From: Craterostigma plantagineum
Lineage: Eukaryota > Streptophyta > Magnoliopsida > Lamiales > Linderniaceae
Length of the DNA stretch: 64,000 bases
Direction: 5' to 3'
Assembly: GCA_027422505.1 (NCBI GenBank)
Contig: JAPQWV010001324.1
Coordinates: 1 to 64,000, forward strand
The position numbers and the translations under genes are program-made. Position 1 is the first letter of the stretch, and every line of letters begins with the position of its first letter. The notes beneath the pieces were generated by a model that was not told the DNA's origin, searched no databases, and was given only the letters and a program-made list of their open reading frames with translations. Of this stretch, positions 34,216 to 46,904 are shown in pieces.

Positions 34216-36788
34216 TTTGAGGAGTATAATTATTGGGGGAATCAATTGGATTAGGTTATGGAAATAAGAAGGGATTAGATTGATGTTTGGAAAACTTATA
34301 TAGAAGGTGGTAGAGGGGTGGATATGGGTAATTTTTTCCTTGCATATTAAATGGGATGTAATAAATAAAAGATATTATGGTTATTGAAGTAATTTTTGTA
34401 GGATTACTGCTATACACCTCATCTATTGGAACTTTTACTGATTGCCAAGTATATAATTTAAGAGCAACTGTTTTACTTAATTTAATAATTGTGAAAAAGT
34501 AATAACAAAAAGATTTGAGGTGATAACTAAAAATAATATTAGTGTGAATTGAAAAGTTGATTATTTTTGTAACAGGATGATAGAGTTATCTGGTCTTGTA
34601 ATATGACTATTAAAATAATACTATTTGTGTCATTTTCTCATTGATTGAGTTGTGTGAGGATTATGGATAGAAATGTCATCATGTTCCTCACTTGTGGCAT
34701 CACTGAAATGCCTATATTAATTGGGCGATGGTCAGTCTAGTATTACCATTATTCAATTCAGTTTTAGTGTTCCTGACAATTAATCTACCTCGTCTTTCGA
34801 AGCTTGTCATCTTGTGAGTTACCATAAATTTGGTTTTTTAATCATTATCTAGAGTGGGAAGTATATACCGCATACCGTATACTTGTGTTAGAACGATGTT
34901 GCTGCGTTCAGAAAAAGTGCGTTGTCCACCTCCATCTGCAAACTGCTGCACAAACATGCATTACATTAGAAGGCTCTGAGGACATACACTAAACAATTTT
35001 TGCCGAACTGGGCTATAAATAAATAGAAAAGAACTTGTTTGCCACACAGAGTTTATATTAGAAGCGTTTGAGCTATCAATGTTTATATAAAACTAATTAA
35101 CGGGCATGAAATGACATCAAGGTTTGGTTATTGGGTTTACAATAACTTGAGCGGTGTGTTTCACTAAGCCAGTAAACACGGGTTAGAATTTGTTACATAA
35201 ACTCATTATCTATATAAATCTATATGCCAAACACTTCAATATCTAATAGACCAATATTTAGAGTACTCTGAACCCACGAAAATGCAAATGACAAAGCATA
35301 GACTTCTTATTTAATAGTCATTAAATCTGTTTCAGATACAGCACAACCAGGAAACAAAATGAAGGAAAATATTATACCCATTTCTCTTTAATTGGGAAAA
35401 CAAACAGGAACCGAAAATTCAAATGAAAGGCTTATAGGAACAATTTCAACGGAACCAAGTAAGTGACACAGAATTATGTATGGGTATATAATATTAATGG
35501 ATGGTAAAAAAAATGTTCCAACACGAGGCCATCCCCATTTGAAATCACAAATATATCTCGTATATATGTGCGCAAAACCAGCTAGCACAATGATAAAAAG
35601 CATTAGCACAAAACAACGTCATTAAGATGCCAAATCAAGAACCTCTTGTTTGTGTTGCTACATATATACAAAACATCATTTGAAGATGTAAAAATCAGTG
35701 AAGATGAACGCATATATCATTTGACGTAGATCTGAAAATCAGTGACGATGAAAGAATAATTCGCAAACCATGAATACTTCGAGAAAACCTTACAAATCAA
35801 GCCACCCGCATACAAATAGTCTTGGAAAATCTCTCGTCCATCTTGTGCTGCATAATAATTTAAAACATCTTTTAATATTTTAAATAGAATAATTGAAAAA
35901 AAAATTGTGGATAACGATGAAACACATACTGCGAATGTAGGTCTGAAAATCGACGTGAAAAATGAAGTCGATTTCGCAAAATTTTCCGTTGGCATTGAAC
36001 ACACTTTTCATGCAATTAACATATGATGTGGAATCAAACCAGGCAAAATTGTATGATCTAAGTAGTGGATAAGAAACATGGAGCAGTCGCGAAAATTAAG
36101 GTAACGAGGAAAATTCCTTTGGCTAGGACAAAATATACACACGGCAGTGCACAAAGGTTTTGCGTTTGTGAAGAGTCGGATAGGTTTGCAAGGTTTTCTA
36201 TAAAAATGATGGAAAAGCAGCGGCGATTCGACTGTTTTGAGTTTGGAGTATGAATAGGCTTTTTAGGTTTTCCTTGAAACTTTTGGAATAGCGGCGATTC
36301 GTCTTAAATATAATTTTAATGTCGTCTTTTTTTCACAATATTTTCCGATTCAAATCAAAATTAGAAAATAACGCTTTTTGGATAATTCATTTCGTTCCAT
36401 GCTTTACGAAGCCCACCGCATAAGCCCCAATCACAAATTTTCTAATAAAAATCGAGTGATAGATAGAATAGTCCACCAAACTACGCATGTTTCCAATAAG
36501 CCTTAAAACTTTTGAATTTAACAGTATCCCATCTCACACAATGCTTGTAAATAATTGAGCAACAATCCCGTATATTTTCATTCCGGTATAGGATGCGAGA
36601 TTGATTAGGAAAAGTTAATAGAGTTTACAAGAACACTGATTTTAGTGTGATTGCTACTAGTGTCCAAAACAACATATGATGTAATATTATTGGATGCATA
36701 TTCGTTTACAAAACGATGCATTTTGAGGCTTACAAACATAACGTTGATTTTTTCCTTTCCTTTTCTTTTTCTTTTCTGTTTTGTATAA
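34216..36788. other. Intergenic spacer with an unrecognised minus-strand frame
   Basis: AT-rich. On the minus strand 36004-35717 is open for 95 codons and includes AAQDGREIFQDYLYAGG and YSWFANYSFIVTDFQIYVK; a possible upstream part reads GKFCEIDFIFHVDFQTYI. I do not recognise this and cannot tell a small gene from chance. Nothing else is supported. Confidence 0.35.
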
Positions 36789-37415
36789 CCGTGCGGCAGG
36801 AAGAAGTGCCTTGGGAGGGTCTCACGGGTTGTTCTCTGCGAGCGAACGACATCCGCTCAACGCCACCATAAGCTCAAATTCGTCGCACATTTGAAGCACT
36901 TTTCTTACGCCGGCTTCTCCATAGGCCAACAATGAAAAAACCACAGGACGTCCAATCTAATAATGTAATAAAACATATGCGATTGTGTAAAATTTTCGGG
37001 AAAAATGAAGTGTAGTGATTTCTGATGACATCTAGCAAAACCCATAATCCTCAGAAGTCCACAAAAAATAATTGACAATAGATGGAGCAATACATAAGCT
37101 TATGTACAAGTCACACTTGTTTCGCTTATCGACGAGAGATTGAGTTTGATACCCTACAAGAACTAACACGGAATTGCAATTCGCCCAAATTGAAAAATAG
37201 ATGGGGCACGGGCACGCGGCCCTTGGCTGCTCAACCTCAAATCAATGCAGAAAAAAAGAAGATAAGTAAGTCATATCATGAGCTAAAAGGTAAAATATAA
37301 ACACGAATCTTTGGAATAGATATATCGTACTTCTTCGAGAACCATTATGGTGGCGGGGATGTGGTCGAGCTGGTGGGCGCAGTGGTGGATGGCTTTGGCA
37401 CCGTTCTCGATTCTT
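36789..37415 (-). pseudogene. Glycolate / (S)-2-hydroxy-acid oxidase-like remnant
   Basis: Two exon-like blocks of the FMN-dependent 2-hydroxy-acid oxidase family survive on the minus strand. The block near 37415-37318 reads NGAKAIHHCAHQLDHIPA then TIMVLEEV, matching the conserved SNHGARQLD-PATI-LEE region. However, the catalytic NHGARQLD has become HHCAHQLD and residues before it are missing. The block near 36956-36835 reads [40 protein letters not shown], followed by a stop. A frame-shifted [18 protein letters not shown] may be the C-terminus, but it lacks a clear SKL-like peroxisomal ending. The DGGVRRGTD exon that should lie between is absent. With loss of active-site residues and an exon, I call it a decayed copy. 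Confidence 0.7.
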
Positions 37416-38353
37416 GTTGTAATAAAAGAAAAACAAAAGCGTAACACCGTTATCTAACACATACTCCTTAACATCGCGGTTGAAATCATCTGTCCCACAA
37501 TTCCTTTCTCATTTCATGTCCCGTTTTATTAAAAATGATTCGTATGATTATCGAAAAATATATGATGTGGATATCAAATTAATCATCATAAAATAAGGAA
37601 TAACTTGGATATGTTTATTTATTTTTGTCATCTAAATCACATAAAATAACGATGATTTTATGATTTGGTGGAATATAGAATTAAAAGAATTAACAAATAA
37701 AAAAGATATTTTGTGAACCACATTATTTAAAATTCAACGGAGCTGATCATTTGGGACATGGATGAGAGCATAATTTGTGGAACAGGTGATTTCCTTCGTT
37801 AAAATCGACCAATAGAAACATTTACAATGCATACGGGTTGGGCTGCTCTGAACTTTTGCATGCCAAAGATTCTTAGGCCCTAGCGTGAGGTACGATGGGC
37901 TGGGCTTTCGGCCCCAACCCATCGGGCCTGATGTTTTTCAAATCAAATTTCCTTTTTAAACATTCTTTTAATTATTCGCATATTTCACTATGCTCAGTTG
38001 AACTCTAAATTCAACTTCAGAATCACCGACAATTAAATTCTACAGAGAAACAACTGAACCCTCACATGCTCTTGCCTTCTCATTGTCTCCAAGTCCAAAC
38101 AGATGCATATGTATAGTAGGTTTGACAATAATAAATGAAATAAGACTATAACTCGTACCCCTTCCGTACCTTCGCTAGCGATAAATAAGACGCGTTTAAA
38201 CTAATCAAACAAAATCAGTTCGCATCATTTTCTTTCCATAATAATACTTTTTCGACCATAAATTTATTACTCATTTTATTTTTAATCACCGACTCATCAC
38301 AAACGCGTACGATATAGTACCACGGTTAGAGAATCATATGCATGAAGAATATC
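37416..38353. other. Intergenic spacer upstream of the expansin gene
   Basis: AT-rich with no gene recognised. The upstream part of the oxidase remnant was looked for here and not found. Confidence 0.55.
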
Positions 38354-38361
38354 TATAAATA
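38354..38361 (+). promoter_or_regulatory. TATA box of the expansin gene
   Basis: TATAAATA lies 66 bases before the ATG at 38420. It falls inside an upstream extension of the open frame (ATG at 38342), which argues for 38420 as the true start. Confidence 0.65.
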
Positions 38362-38419
38362 TAATTCTCTTTTAGTTCTAACTTCATCATATCAACAAAG
38401 ACTAAACAGACATCGCGCA

Positions 38420-40069
38420 ATGTTTCTTCTCAAAGGAAAAATTACTTTAGCTGTAAATGTAATAATAGCTTTTGTTCTTTGCAAGGGGATTGAAGGACAG
38501 AGTAGGCGTTGGATCACAGCCGGCGCAACCTTCTATGGTGGAAATCAAAATCCAAGCACACTTGGTTTGAGAACTATATATATAAATATAAAATATATAT
38601 GTACACTATATAGTAAGGGAGAGTATATCACCTCAGGCTCTCCAATTAATTAGTATGTCAAGTATCATTACAATTTTACCATTTAATTGAATTACAATTT
38701 ACACCATTATCATTAATAAATTATTATAATTTAATTGGAATCCCACTACATCATATGCTTTTTATATACCTAAAGTACCACACAATAAAAAATTTCATCT
38801 ATTAAACATTTATAATAAATCCTAAAATATAAAAATAATACATATTATGGTTTACTTGCACATACATCAGGCGTGCAAAAAAATCAGCATATATTCGTGT
38901 ATATAATTTGTAAATATATATACGTATGAAATAGGTGGAGCATGTGGATACGAAAATACGTACCAGGCGGGGTTTGATCTGTACACTGCAGCACTAAGTG
39001 GGTCCCTCTACAGAGGGGGGGAGGCGTGCGGTGGGTGCTATGAGGTGAGGTGCGATGTTAGGGTTCAGCCGCGGTGGTGCATCCGCCGTGCGACGGTCAC
39101 CGTAACCGCCACCAACTTCTGCCCCGCGAACAACCGAGGCGGGTGGTGCGATCCGCCGCGCCGCCACTTCGACATGTCCGTGCCCGCCTTCTTTAGAATC
39201 GCCCGTCGGGGGAACGAAGGGGTCGTTCCCGTGCTCTATAGAAGGTGATGATAGTGCATTGTGTTGGAATAGAATACATATAATTTTTTAAAAAATATGG
39301 TAAAGTCTTCGCTTCAAGCTTGAGCATAGGTGAATTGTCTCAACATGGTATCATAGCTCCTTACGAAAGTTCGTCATGCGTACGAATCCTCACCACCACC
39401 AATAAAAGAAAGTTCCATGGTCAAGGCTAGATAAAAAAAAAAGGAATTAGCCTAAACGTAAGAGAACATACATAATTACGATTTAATGCAGAGCTTAGAC
39501 TTTACTAGATAAGAATTAGCCTAAGGAAACTAGAAATAGCATAACTGAAGTTAAATTATGATACAGTTCCTCCAAGCTTGAACATATAAGTTGAAATTAT
39601 CATTTAACGGCTTGATCCATTATATATAGGGATTTATTTCTAAAAGTGGGATATTTAAACCTAATCCAAAACATCAGAAAACAGTATGTATTCACTTAAT
39701 ATTCCATGTAATCAAATAATGTCATATAGCTTATAATTCTTTTGTGATAAAAATAGGGTTGCATGCAGAAGAAGAGGAGGCGTTCGATTTACGGTGAAGG
39801 GAAAATCTAACTTCAATGTGGTAATGATCTCGAACGTCGGCGGAAGTGGGGATATTAAGAGCACTTCGGTACGACCCTCAAAAGCCCGAGCGTGGACTCC
39901 GATGCGCAGAAATTGGGGAGCAAATTGGCAAACCCTAATTGATGTCCGAGGGCAGACGCTGTCGTTCAAGATCATTCTATCCAACGGAAACACAATGCAG
40001 TTTCTTAACGTCGTACCTTCTTCGTGGCAGTTTGGGCAGACGTTCACTTCGCGGTCTCAGTTTATGTAG
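38420..40069 (+). CDS. EXPA: Alpha-expansin
   Basis: A secreted wall-loosening protein. Exons 38420-38564, 38935-39244 and 39757-40069 join in phase to 255 aa with no breaks. A signal peptide (LLKGKITLAVNVIIAFVLCK to GIEGQ) is followed by the GH45-like domain: ATFYGGNQNPSTLGGACGYE, GGACGY and GGEACGGCYEVRCD cysteines, TVTATNFCPAN and the HFDMS motif. The CBM63 domain then reads GGVRFTVKGKSNFNVVMISN, VGGSGD, MRRNWGANWQ and the ending SWQFGQTF. The Arg-rich PRWCIRRATVTV and RRGNEG stretches and the unusual PSKARAWTPM loop suggest a diverged subgroup (EXPA21-26-like) rather than the common EXPA1 group; I am less sure of that. Intron 2 holds a TRIM. Confidence 0.93.
39262..39600 (+). mobile_element. 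TRIM-like miniature LTR element in expansin intron 2
   Basis: Just inside is a primer-binding-site-like text CAACATGGTATCATAGCTCC, close to the initiator-tRNA-Met type TGGTATCAGAGC. The flanking short repeats share CAAGCTTGARCATA (about 39317 and 39574). No coding sequence lies between. Borders are approximate. Confidence 0.55.
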
Positions 40070-41796
40070 ATCGATTAAACTCGAGCTCGAAATATATAGC
40101 TATTTGTCTTCCTTATGAATTGGGACTAGGGTTTTTCTACCTAGTTTTGATCCTTCATGGAAATAGAAGTATGTGATGATAACGTGATATTATACAGTCA
40201 TTGTTAAATTGAAGCAAGTGTTATGTCAAATCACACGGCTGTATCATGAGCTTCAATGGATAGAAACAATTATCTGGAAAGATCTCGTTAAGTTAAATGG
40301 TGTTACTTTGGCGTACTAAATCTTTTTAGGAACAAAATCCGCTGCTTACTACTCCATACCAAAAAAGTCGTCCGACATTAAAGCTCATATTAGGTTGAAC
40401 TCTAAATTAAGTTGCAAAGGACGTTGTGCATTAAGCTACATATACGGGTCACACGTTTTAGAATTACACCATCAAAGTAATAGCAACCAATCAAATAATT
40501 GGAGAGATAAGGATGATAGGAGTAATAAGGCATGAGTACGTGATTTGTTACACTGAGAAATCACGGATTGGTTTGGTTCATCAATGAGGGAATCATGGGA
40601 GTAATCAAGGATGTCACATTAAGACTCAATCACGTTAATATGGCGAGTCAATAAAGAGATTGAAGATCATCATCAATCAATCATCGTCGAAGATCTTTAC
40701 CATATAAGAGCATTGAAGACCCTAATCAAGGGATTAATGGAATTGATATGTTTTCCTTTATATTAATCCCCAATCTCTAGATAAAGTCGATGTAACTAGT
40801 ATACTCAATCAAGTCTCACGTTAAAAAATAATAAAGCTACATTGAAGTTTATTTCTTCTTTACAAAGACAGTATATACACCTATTCTGTTATAGATCTTT
40901 TAATTAAGCTGGCAAAAAGCTGTCGACAGAATAATCAATAATCAGACCGTGATTACTTCTGTTAGTGGTGTTTCATGTTATTGAGAAGAGCAGAAACCGT
41001 CCGTACAAACTACCTCTTCGATCGATCAATAAATATTCTTTGAGTGCCGTGGATGTAGGATTCATCAAGAATCTGAACCACGTTATATCCTTAATTTTGT
41101 TCTACAAGATCAGATAATAATTTTGTTCTATCAAGATCAGACAAGATTTCGATTGCTGTTTTATGCCTTTGTGGTTGTTAAACTACCTTCTAACCCATAC
41201 TGAGAGGAATTTTACATGTACTCTATCTCTCTCTCTCTCGCTCTCTCTCTCTCTCTGTATGACTAATTTAAATCTGTGATCTTTCACCAGCTAAAGTAAG
41301 GCCATGTTGTTTGATCAGTAGTAAGACTGGAAACATCATTGTTACTACCATTGTAATAACTGAGACATAAGGAATCTATCTCTGAGGACTTCCTACAAAT
41401 GGGACACAACTCTTTTTTTTTTTTTCTTTTTTTTATTTAAACTAAAAGGCGTAGCGACTAAATGAAAATTAAATATAAATTAAGTTGAAGAAGTGATTTG
41501 TAGTTGGATTATTTATAGTGGTTAGGGTTAAGCTATTTCCAAATATAGGCCACAATGATGATTGCAGCAGCCCACCAAAATAAGCCCAAAATTCACCTGA
41601 CGAATATCAACAATTCCCAGAATTGCCCCAACATAGTTCTGCTGAATTCCATTTTTCTCCTCAACACAACACAACACAACACACTACAAATCTCCCAATG
41701 CTAAACTAAATCATACAGTCTACGACGCTACGGCTAATCTACTCCTAAAGAAAGAAAGAGAGAAATAGTCAAAGCCCTAATCGCAAATTGCCCAAA
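40070..41796. other. Intergenic spacer
   Basis: The expansin 3' UTR lies at the left. A (CT)n microsatellite is at about 41222-41257 and T-rich runs near 41410-41440. A leader containing ACACAACACAACACAAC precedes the stress-protein gene. No other gene was recognised. Confidence 0.6.
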
Positions 41797-43011
41797 ATGC
41801 AGCAACAATCCTCTGATTCCAGCTCCGATCTACCTCCGATCGCCGCAGTGAAAGTCCGAACCTCCTCCCCAAGAACGACCTCAACTACGACTCCTCAAAC
41901 CCCACTCTCCTCAGCTCAGAGGAAGATAGGCATCGCCGTCGACCTCTCCGACGAGTCCGCCTTCGCCGTAAAGTGGGCCGTCAGCAACTACCTCCGACCG
42001 GGGGACGCCGTCGTCCTCGTCCACGTGCGGCCCACCTCCGTACTATACGGCGCCGATTGGGGATCCGTTGACCTCGTTGACCCCGTTGATCAGCAGGACC
42101 CAGTCGATCGGCAGAAGCTCGAAGATGACTTCGACAACTTCACCACGTCGAAGGCTAGTGATCTCGCTCGTCCGTTGTCTGACGCTGGTATTCCGTTTAA
42201 GATTCATATCGTCAAGGACCATGACATGAGGGAAAGGCTCTGCCTGGAAATTGAGAGGTTGGGATTGAGTGCGGTGATTATGGGGAGTAGAGGGTTTGGT
42301 GCTACGAAGAAAGCTGCTGATGGTAGATTGGGGAGTGTAAGTGATTACTGTGTGAGGCATTGCGTGTGCCCTGTGGTGGTGGTGAGGTACGCCGATGAGG
42401 CAGACAATGTGAGTGGTGGGAAGGCGCCGGTGGTTTCTATCGGGTCGGCTGGGGTGGATGAGGATGATGTTGAGGAGATGAAGGAGAAGAAAGGTAATGA
42501 TTTGAGGTTTATTTTCTTTTCTTCTTTTTTCTTCCCCAATCTTGTTGTAGTTTAGTGTGTGTATGTATGGTTTGTGCCTGTGACTGCGAGTGACTGCTTC
42601 TTGAGGTACAGAGTTGATGGATTTTTTGCATATTGTGAAGATATGACGATGGGGTATTCTTTGCTTCAGTTGTGTGTTTATCTGCCTGCAATTAGCGTTG
42701 ATGATTAGATTATGAGTGGCACTTACGGTTGAATTGTGCTTACGGCAACTTGGAGGTTTCGATCTTTTATCCTAAGTACATTCCAACAGTCTCAAGAGAT
42801 TATGTAACCTTCAAACCGTGAGTGGAGTGGACGTGGAGTATATGTATAATTGCGTGCGGGTACTAGCTTTGCCTTATGTAGAAGCACACTAAAGATCATA
42901 TGATCTTTTTCTAAAACCATTTTTCCTAAGTTCACATGTTTCACTTATTAGTACCATTCACGTTCTATCTGTATGACGTTTTCAAAGCTACCTTGTGTAA
43001 CAGATGCCTGA
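41797..43011 (+). CDS. Universal stress protein, PHOS32/PHOS34 type
   Basis: A nucleotide-binding UspA-domain protein; the Arabidopsis relatives PHOS32 and PHOS34 are phosphorylated after elicitor treatment. Start at 41797 (MQQQSSDSSSDLPPIAAVKV) with a Ser/Pro-rich leader containing SSPRTTSTTTPQTPLSS, then the domain: RKIGIAVDLSDESAFAVKWA, NYLRPGDAVVLVHVRPTSVL, YGADWGS, KIHIVKDHDMRERLCLEIER, the ATP-loop AVIMGSRGFGATKKAADGRL, GSVSDYCVRHCVCPVVVV and an acidic tail. Exon 1 ends at 42493 (AAG/GTAATG). An exon of only 8 bases at 43004-43011 after AACAG gives the ending KKDA and a TGA; this small last exon is inferred. Without splicing the frame would run to 42555 through low-complexity sequence. 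Confidence 0.9.
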
Positions 43012-44389
43012 ATGTCGCTTGGTTTCATGGATCCACTTCATGTTAGCAGGTACGTGTCAGTATTTTCTGTGCAATTTCTACGCTCATCGACCATTAACTG
43101 CTTCAACTTGATCACATGTAAACCCTGTATGACTATTTAATCTCACTATCCTTTTGCAGCATGTTCAAGGCATACGTATCGTAACCGTCTTGTTAGATTA
43201 TGAGAAGTGATTAGTCGTGGTTCAATGGAAGTTTACATGCGATTCCGAGTCTATCTTCTTTTGTTCTGTAGCTTTCTTGCTTCATTGTATCTTGGATGGA
43301 TTCTCAGTTTGATGCTCGTCATGTGTGCTTAGTAGCGTGTATACTATTTGAGGCATTTAAAATAATCTTATAACAGTAATGCTCTTCTTAGTCCATTAAG
43401 TCACTTGTTTTATTAGTAACTTAAGAATGTTCAGCAATACAAAATATATATATCCGGAAAAACAATAAATTTGGCTTACCTACTCACTTGGGTATAACCC
43501 ATGTCTTGTTATAATTTAACATGTGACACAATGTATGAAAGCTAATGGGACTACTTGGCGTACCAATATGATGGGATGGGATAATGGTAAAAGCGTCCGC
43601 GTCATGTTCAAATTATGATAGGAATTGGGTTAATATCCTAATTGAACTCTTTTATTCAGAACTGATTATTCAGCTTTATCATTCGAAACCATTATTACAT
43701 TATGTTCACTACATATGCGTGCTTTAATTTGGTAATTAATATTGACAGGGATATGTAGTTGCCTTTTCTTGGAACTAGGCTTCCTTTTTTACGCTGAGAT
43801 ACTGCCGAGTTATATGTAAAGAATAACGCGTACGTATGCGTGTGTCGAGGTGGTATTGTTTCAATATATTATGAGAGGAATACAATCTACCATAAGATAA
43901 AAGGACATTTCAAACTGATTAAGTTGGAAAGCATGCATGTGCACAAACACTTAATATTTATTCTTGATAAAGTGGTAAGGTGAAAAGTTGAAACTATTTC
44001 GTGATAATAACATGTATAAAATATTTGTCAAATGATGTCCTAGGAGTATTAACGAGACGAGCTCAGCTCATTCTTAGGTTGGAGCGCGAAAATTTTATAC
44101 TGAGAATTAGCTCGATGACGTGCAATTAAATTCGTACTCAAAAGTCAAAACTACTCAACACTATCTGGATGATTTATAATTAAGCTCGAGCTCGCTCTCG
44201 ACGAGTTGAAGGTTGAAGCTCGATTTTTTATATCTAAAAATTTTAGAAAATAAAAATATCTAAAAAGCTAATGTCCCACGAATTTAGTGGCCGTAGTTGG
44301 AAATATACAGACCACGAATCGTAATCGGTTGTAGTCGAAAGTCTCGACTGACTATCAACTACGGGTTGCTTAATGCCTGTAGAGACTAA

Positions 44390-44956
44390 GAGCATCTCAA
44401 ACGGGTAGTTTTATTTTTTTGTGTAAACTATGAAAATATAGTACGTCTCTACTCCAACGAAACTCTATATTTAACACAAATATTGTGTTGATTAGCAGAG
44501 TAACTCTAGATATAGAGTACACCCTATTTTAAACATAAAAATAGAGTTATAGTTTCTATTTATTTATATTTTATTTAATAAAATATATTTTACTTTAAAC
44601 TATTTGATTTTTTCTTATAATAATAACAAGTAAAAATAATCTTAGTTTTCTTTTGTTTATTGATATTTTTCTTTAACTTTAATAATTAAATAATATGCTA
44701 ATTTTATCATTTAGTTTAATTTCAACTATCAACAATTTTATAATATATTGATTTTTTTATCTTAATTATAAAATTTAATATGTCAATTATGATAGCAATA
44801 TATAAAAATTTGATTTTTTTAGTGTAAAAATATAGTTAGGGTTGGAGTAAAAATTAGTGTGGAAGATAGAGTTTATGGGTTTGAGTAAAAGCAATGTAGC
44901 AACTGTATTATTGTGTAAACTTACATGTATTTTTATGATATGGGTTGGAGATGCTC
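44390..44956. mobile_element. Foldback MITE with GAGCATCTC termini
   Basis: The left end GAGCATCTCAAACGGG and right end GGGTTGGAGATGCTC form an imperfect terminal inverted repeat. Inside, both arms carry related boxes (GTGTAAACT, ACTCCAAC / GTTGGAGTA, AACTCTAT / ATAGAGTT) around a very AT-rich centre. I could not settle the target duplication, so the superfamily is open. Confidence 0.65.
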
Positions 44957-45470
44957 CAAGTGTTGTTGCTTACCGATTAGTCGCTTACAACTCAATCAGC
45001 TTGAATAAAACAATACCTATACCAAGAAAATCATGTTGATCGTAAAAGTATTTTGTCAGAAGACAAACTACATACTGTATTTTGTTTATTCTTTATCTTT
45101 ATATTGCGTAAACATCGAGTGGGCCTTAAATACTACTAGTAGCAATTGTCTTATGGCTGTTATGTAATCTCAGTTAAGTTTAAGCAATCAATTTTACATT
45201 TTTAGAAACTAAGGTTGAACAAATATTGAAAGGGCCAACACACACCACGAGGTTGAGTTATGAATGATAGCAAAGGGCAAAATGCACGTGCACCCATGTG
45301 TTCTCAACATGATAATCAATTCACAAACAATAATGGCCGATAATATCTTAAATTATGTGATATTTAAATATTTAAGATGGCTTGAAATTTACATATAGAC
45401 CCTTGTATTACTATAATACAAATAATGTGTTGTAATTAGTTGCAAGATTTAATTGCATAATGATAAATAA

Positions 45471-45701
45471 TCTATTCTATTTATTAAGGATGAGGGTCTA
45501 GGATAAGCCGTCAATTGGTCTGTTTCAATTGACCAATCAGATATTTTCTACATCTATTAAATAAATAAAAAAATTATTAAACCACATACCTTCCATAACT
45601 TCATAATAACTACCAAATTCTATTTTTAATAGATTACTTATTAAAATTATTTAATAAACTTTTTTTTATTGCATCACATATGCTGTGTGCCCGAAATCTA
45701 G
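45471..45701 (+). mobile_element. Short non-autonomous Helitron
   Basis: It begins TCTATTCTATTTATTAAGG after an A and ends with the hairpin CACATATGCTGTGTG, a short spacer and CTAG (45698-45701) before T. At 231 bp it shares its interior with 19537-19761 and its 5' end with the elements at 30003-30561 and 59543-59819. Confidence 0.8.
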
Positions 45702-46654
45702 TATTATATTACATATTTCACTTAAGGGGTGTAATTGTGTTTAGACTCGAGATCGATTACTCCTATTATTACAAATAGGCTCGAAATTGACTCTAAAACT
45801 CGTTAGTCGACGAACCGCGCTCGAAAAGCTAAAAATAAATAAAAAATTTCTTAAATATAATATATTATTTGAAATTAATAAAAGCTTTCGAACACTATTT
45901 CGGATTAGGTTTAGCACACTATATGCAAGCGAGTTTTTTCATAATTAATCTAGCAAGCAGAGCAATGGTAATATTTCTATTAAAAGTATCCAACATGTGA
46001 ATATTTTAATACACATTTGTCTTGGTATCGATTCATAGGACATTTCTTCACGTCTTGAACTCATCAATTGTTTATCTCGGATTTTTTTAACATGCCTTAG
46101 ATGATGATGATGTATATTTTATGACACATTTTTTTTTTCTGAAAAATATACGTACAGTTCAATGCTTCACTTATGTAGACAAACGAAACAAATAATAAAA
46201 TTAAGCGTAAATAAATATAAATAGAAAAATAGCTGAATCATAAAACATAATAGCTCTATGAGGGCAATTTGGGATAATGAAAAATATCCCACGTTCGTGA
46301 TCTAATGTTCGACACCGCTTTAACTTAAATGACATTATAAAAAACAAAACTGGATTGCTGTTCACCGCCCCCTTTTTCCTAGTCACCGCCCCTAAAGGAC
46401 TGAAAAAAGACTATTTTGCCCTTTCTAATTTAAAATTCTTTTTAAAGTCATTTTCCTTACAACTAATCTGATATCGCAATCAGACATCCAAATCAGATTC
46501 AAACATAACAAAAAATTAAAACATTTCAATGAATCGTATATTTTCGAAATTGAAAGGTCAAAAGAAAGTGTCTACTGGCACTGATGGTAAGCAAAGAGGT
46601 GACCGAAATAATCCAAATAAATAAATAAAAAAAACTAAAAAAATTAAAAAAAAA

Positions 46655-46882
46655 AATTGTGACCGAAATCGAATTTCGGCTACCCAAAGAGGTGACCGAA
46701 CAACAATTTCGGTCACCTCTTGGGACGACCGAATTTCATTTCGGTCAGCCCAAGAGGTGACCGAAATTGTTGTTCGGTCACCCCTTACGACGACCGAAAT
46801 TATTGTTCGGTTACCTTAGACGTAACCGAAATCGTTTTTCGGTCGCCTCTTTGGGTAGCCGAAATTCGATTTCGGTCACAAT
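46655..46882. repeat. GACCGAAAT / ATTTCGGTC boxes in both orientations
   Basis: About ten boxes of the type GTGACCGAAAT or ATTTCGGTCACC alternate. The outermost pair, GACCGAAATCGAATTTCGGC and GCCGAAATTCGATTTCGGTC, is nearly a perfect inverted pair, so the block can fold into a hairpin. Confidence 0.75.
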
Positions 46883-46904
46883 TTTTTTTTTTAATTTTTT
46901 TTTA

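Larger units (their letters stand above)
43012..46350. other. Repeat-rich intergenic spacer
   Basis: The left end holds the 3' UTR of the stress-protein gene. The rest is AT-rich and contains a foldback MITE (44390-44956) and a Helitron (45471-45701). No gene was recognised. Confidence 0.6.

Noticed and set aside
33787..34245. 152-codon minus-strand frame
   Set aside because: Antisense to the last exon of the GlcAT14-like gene.
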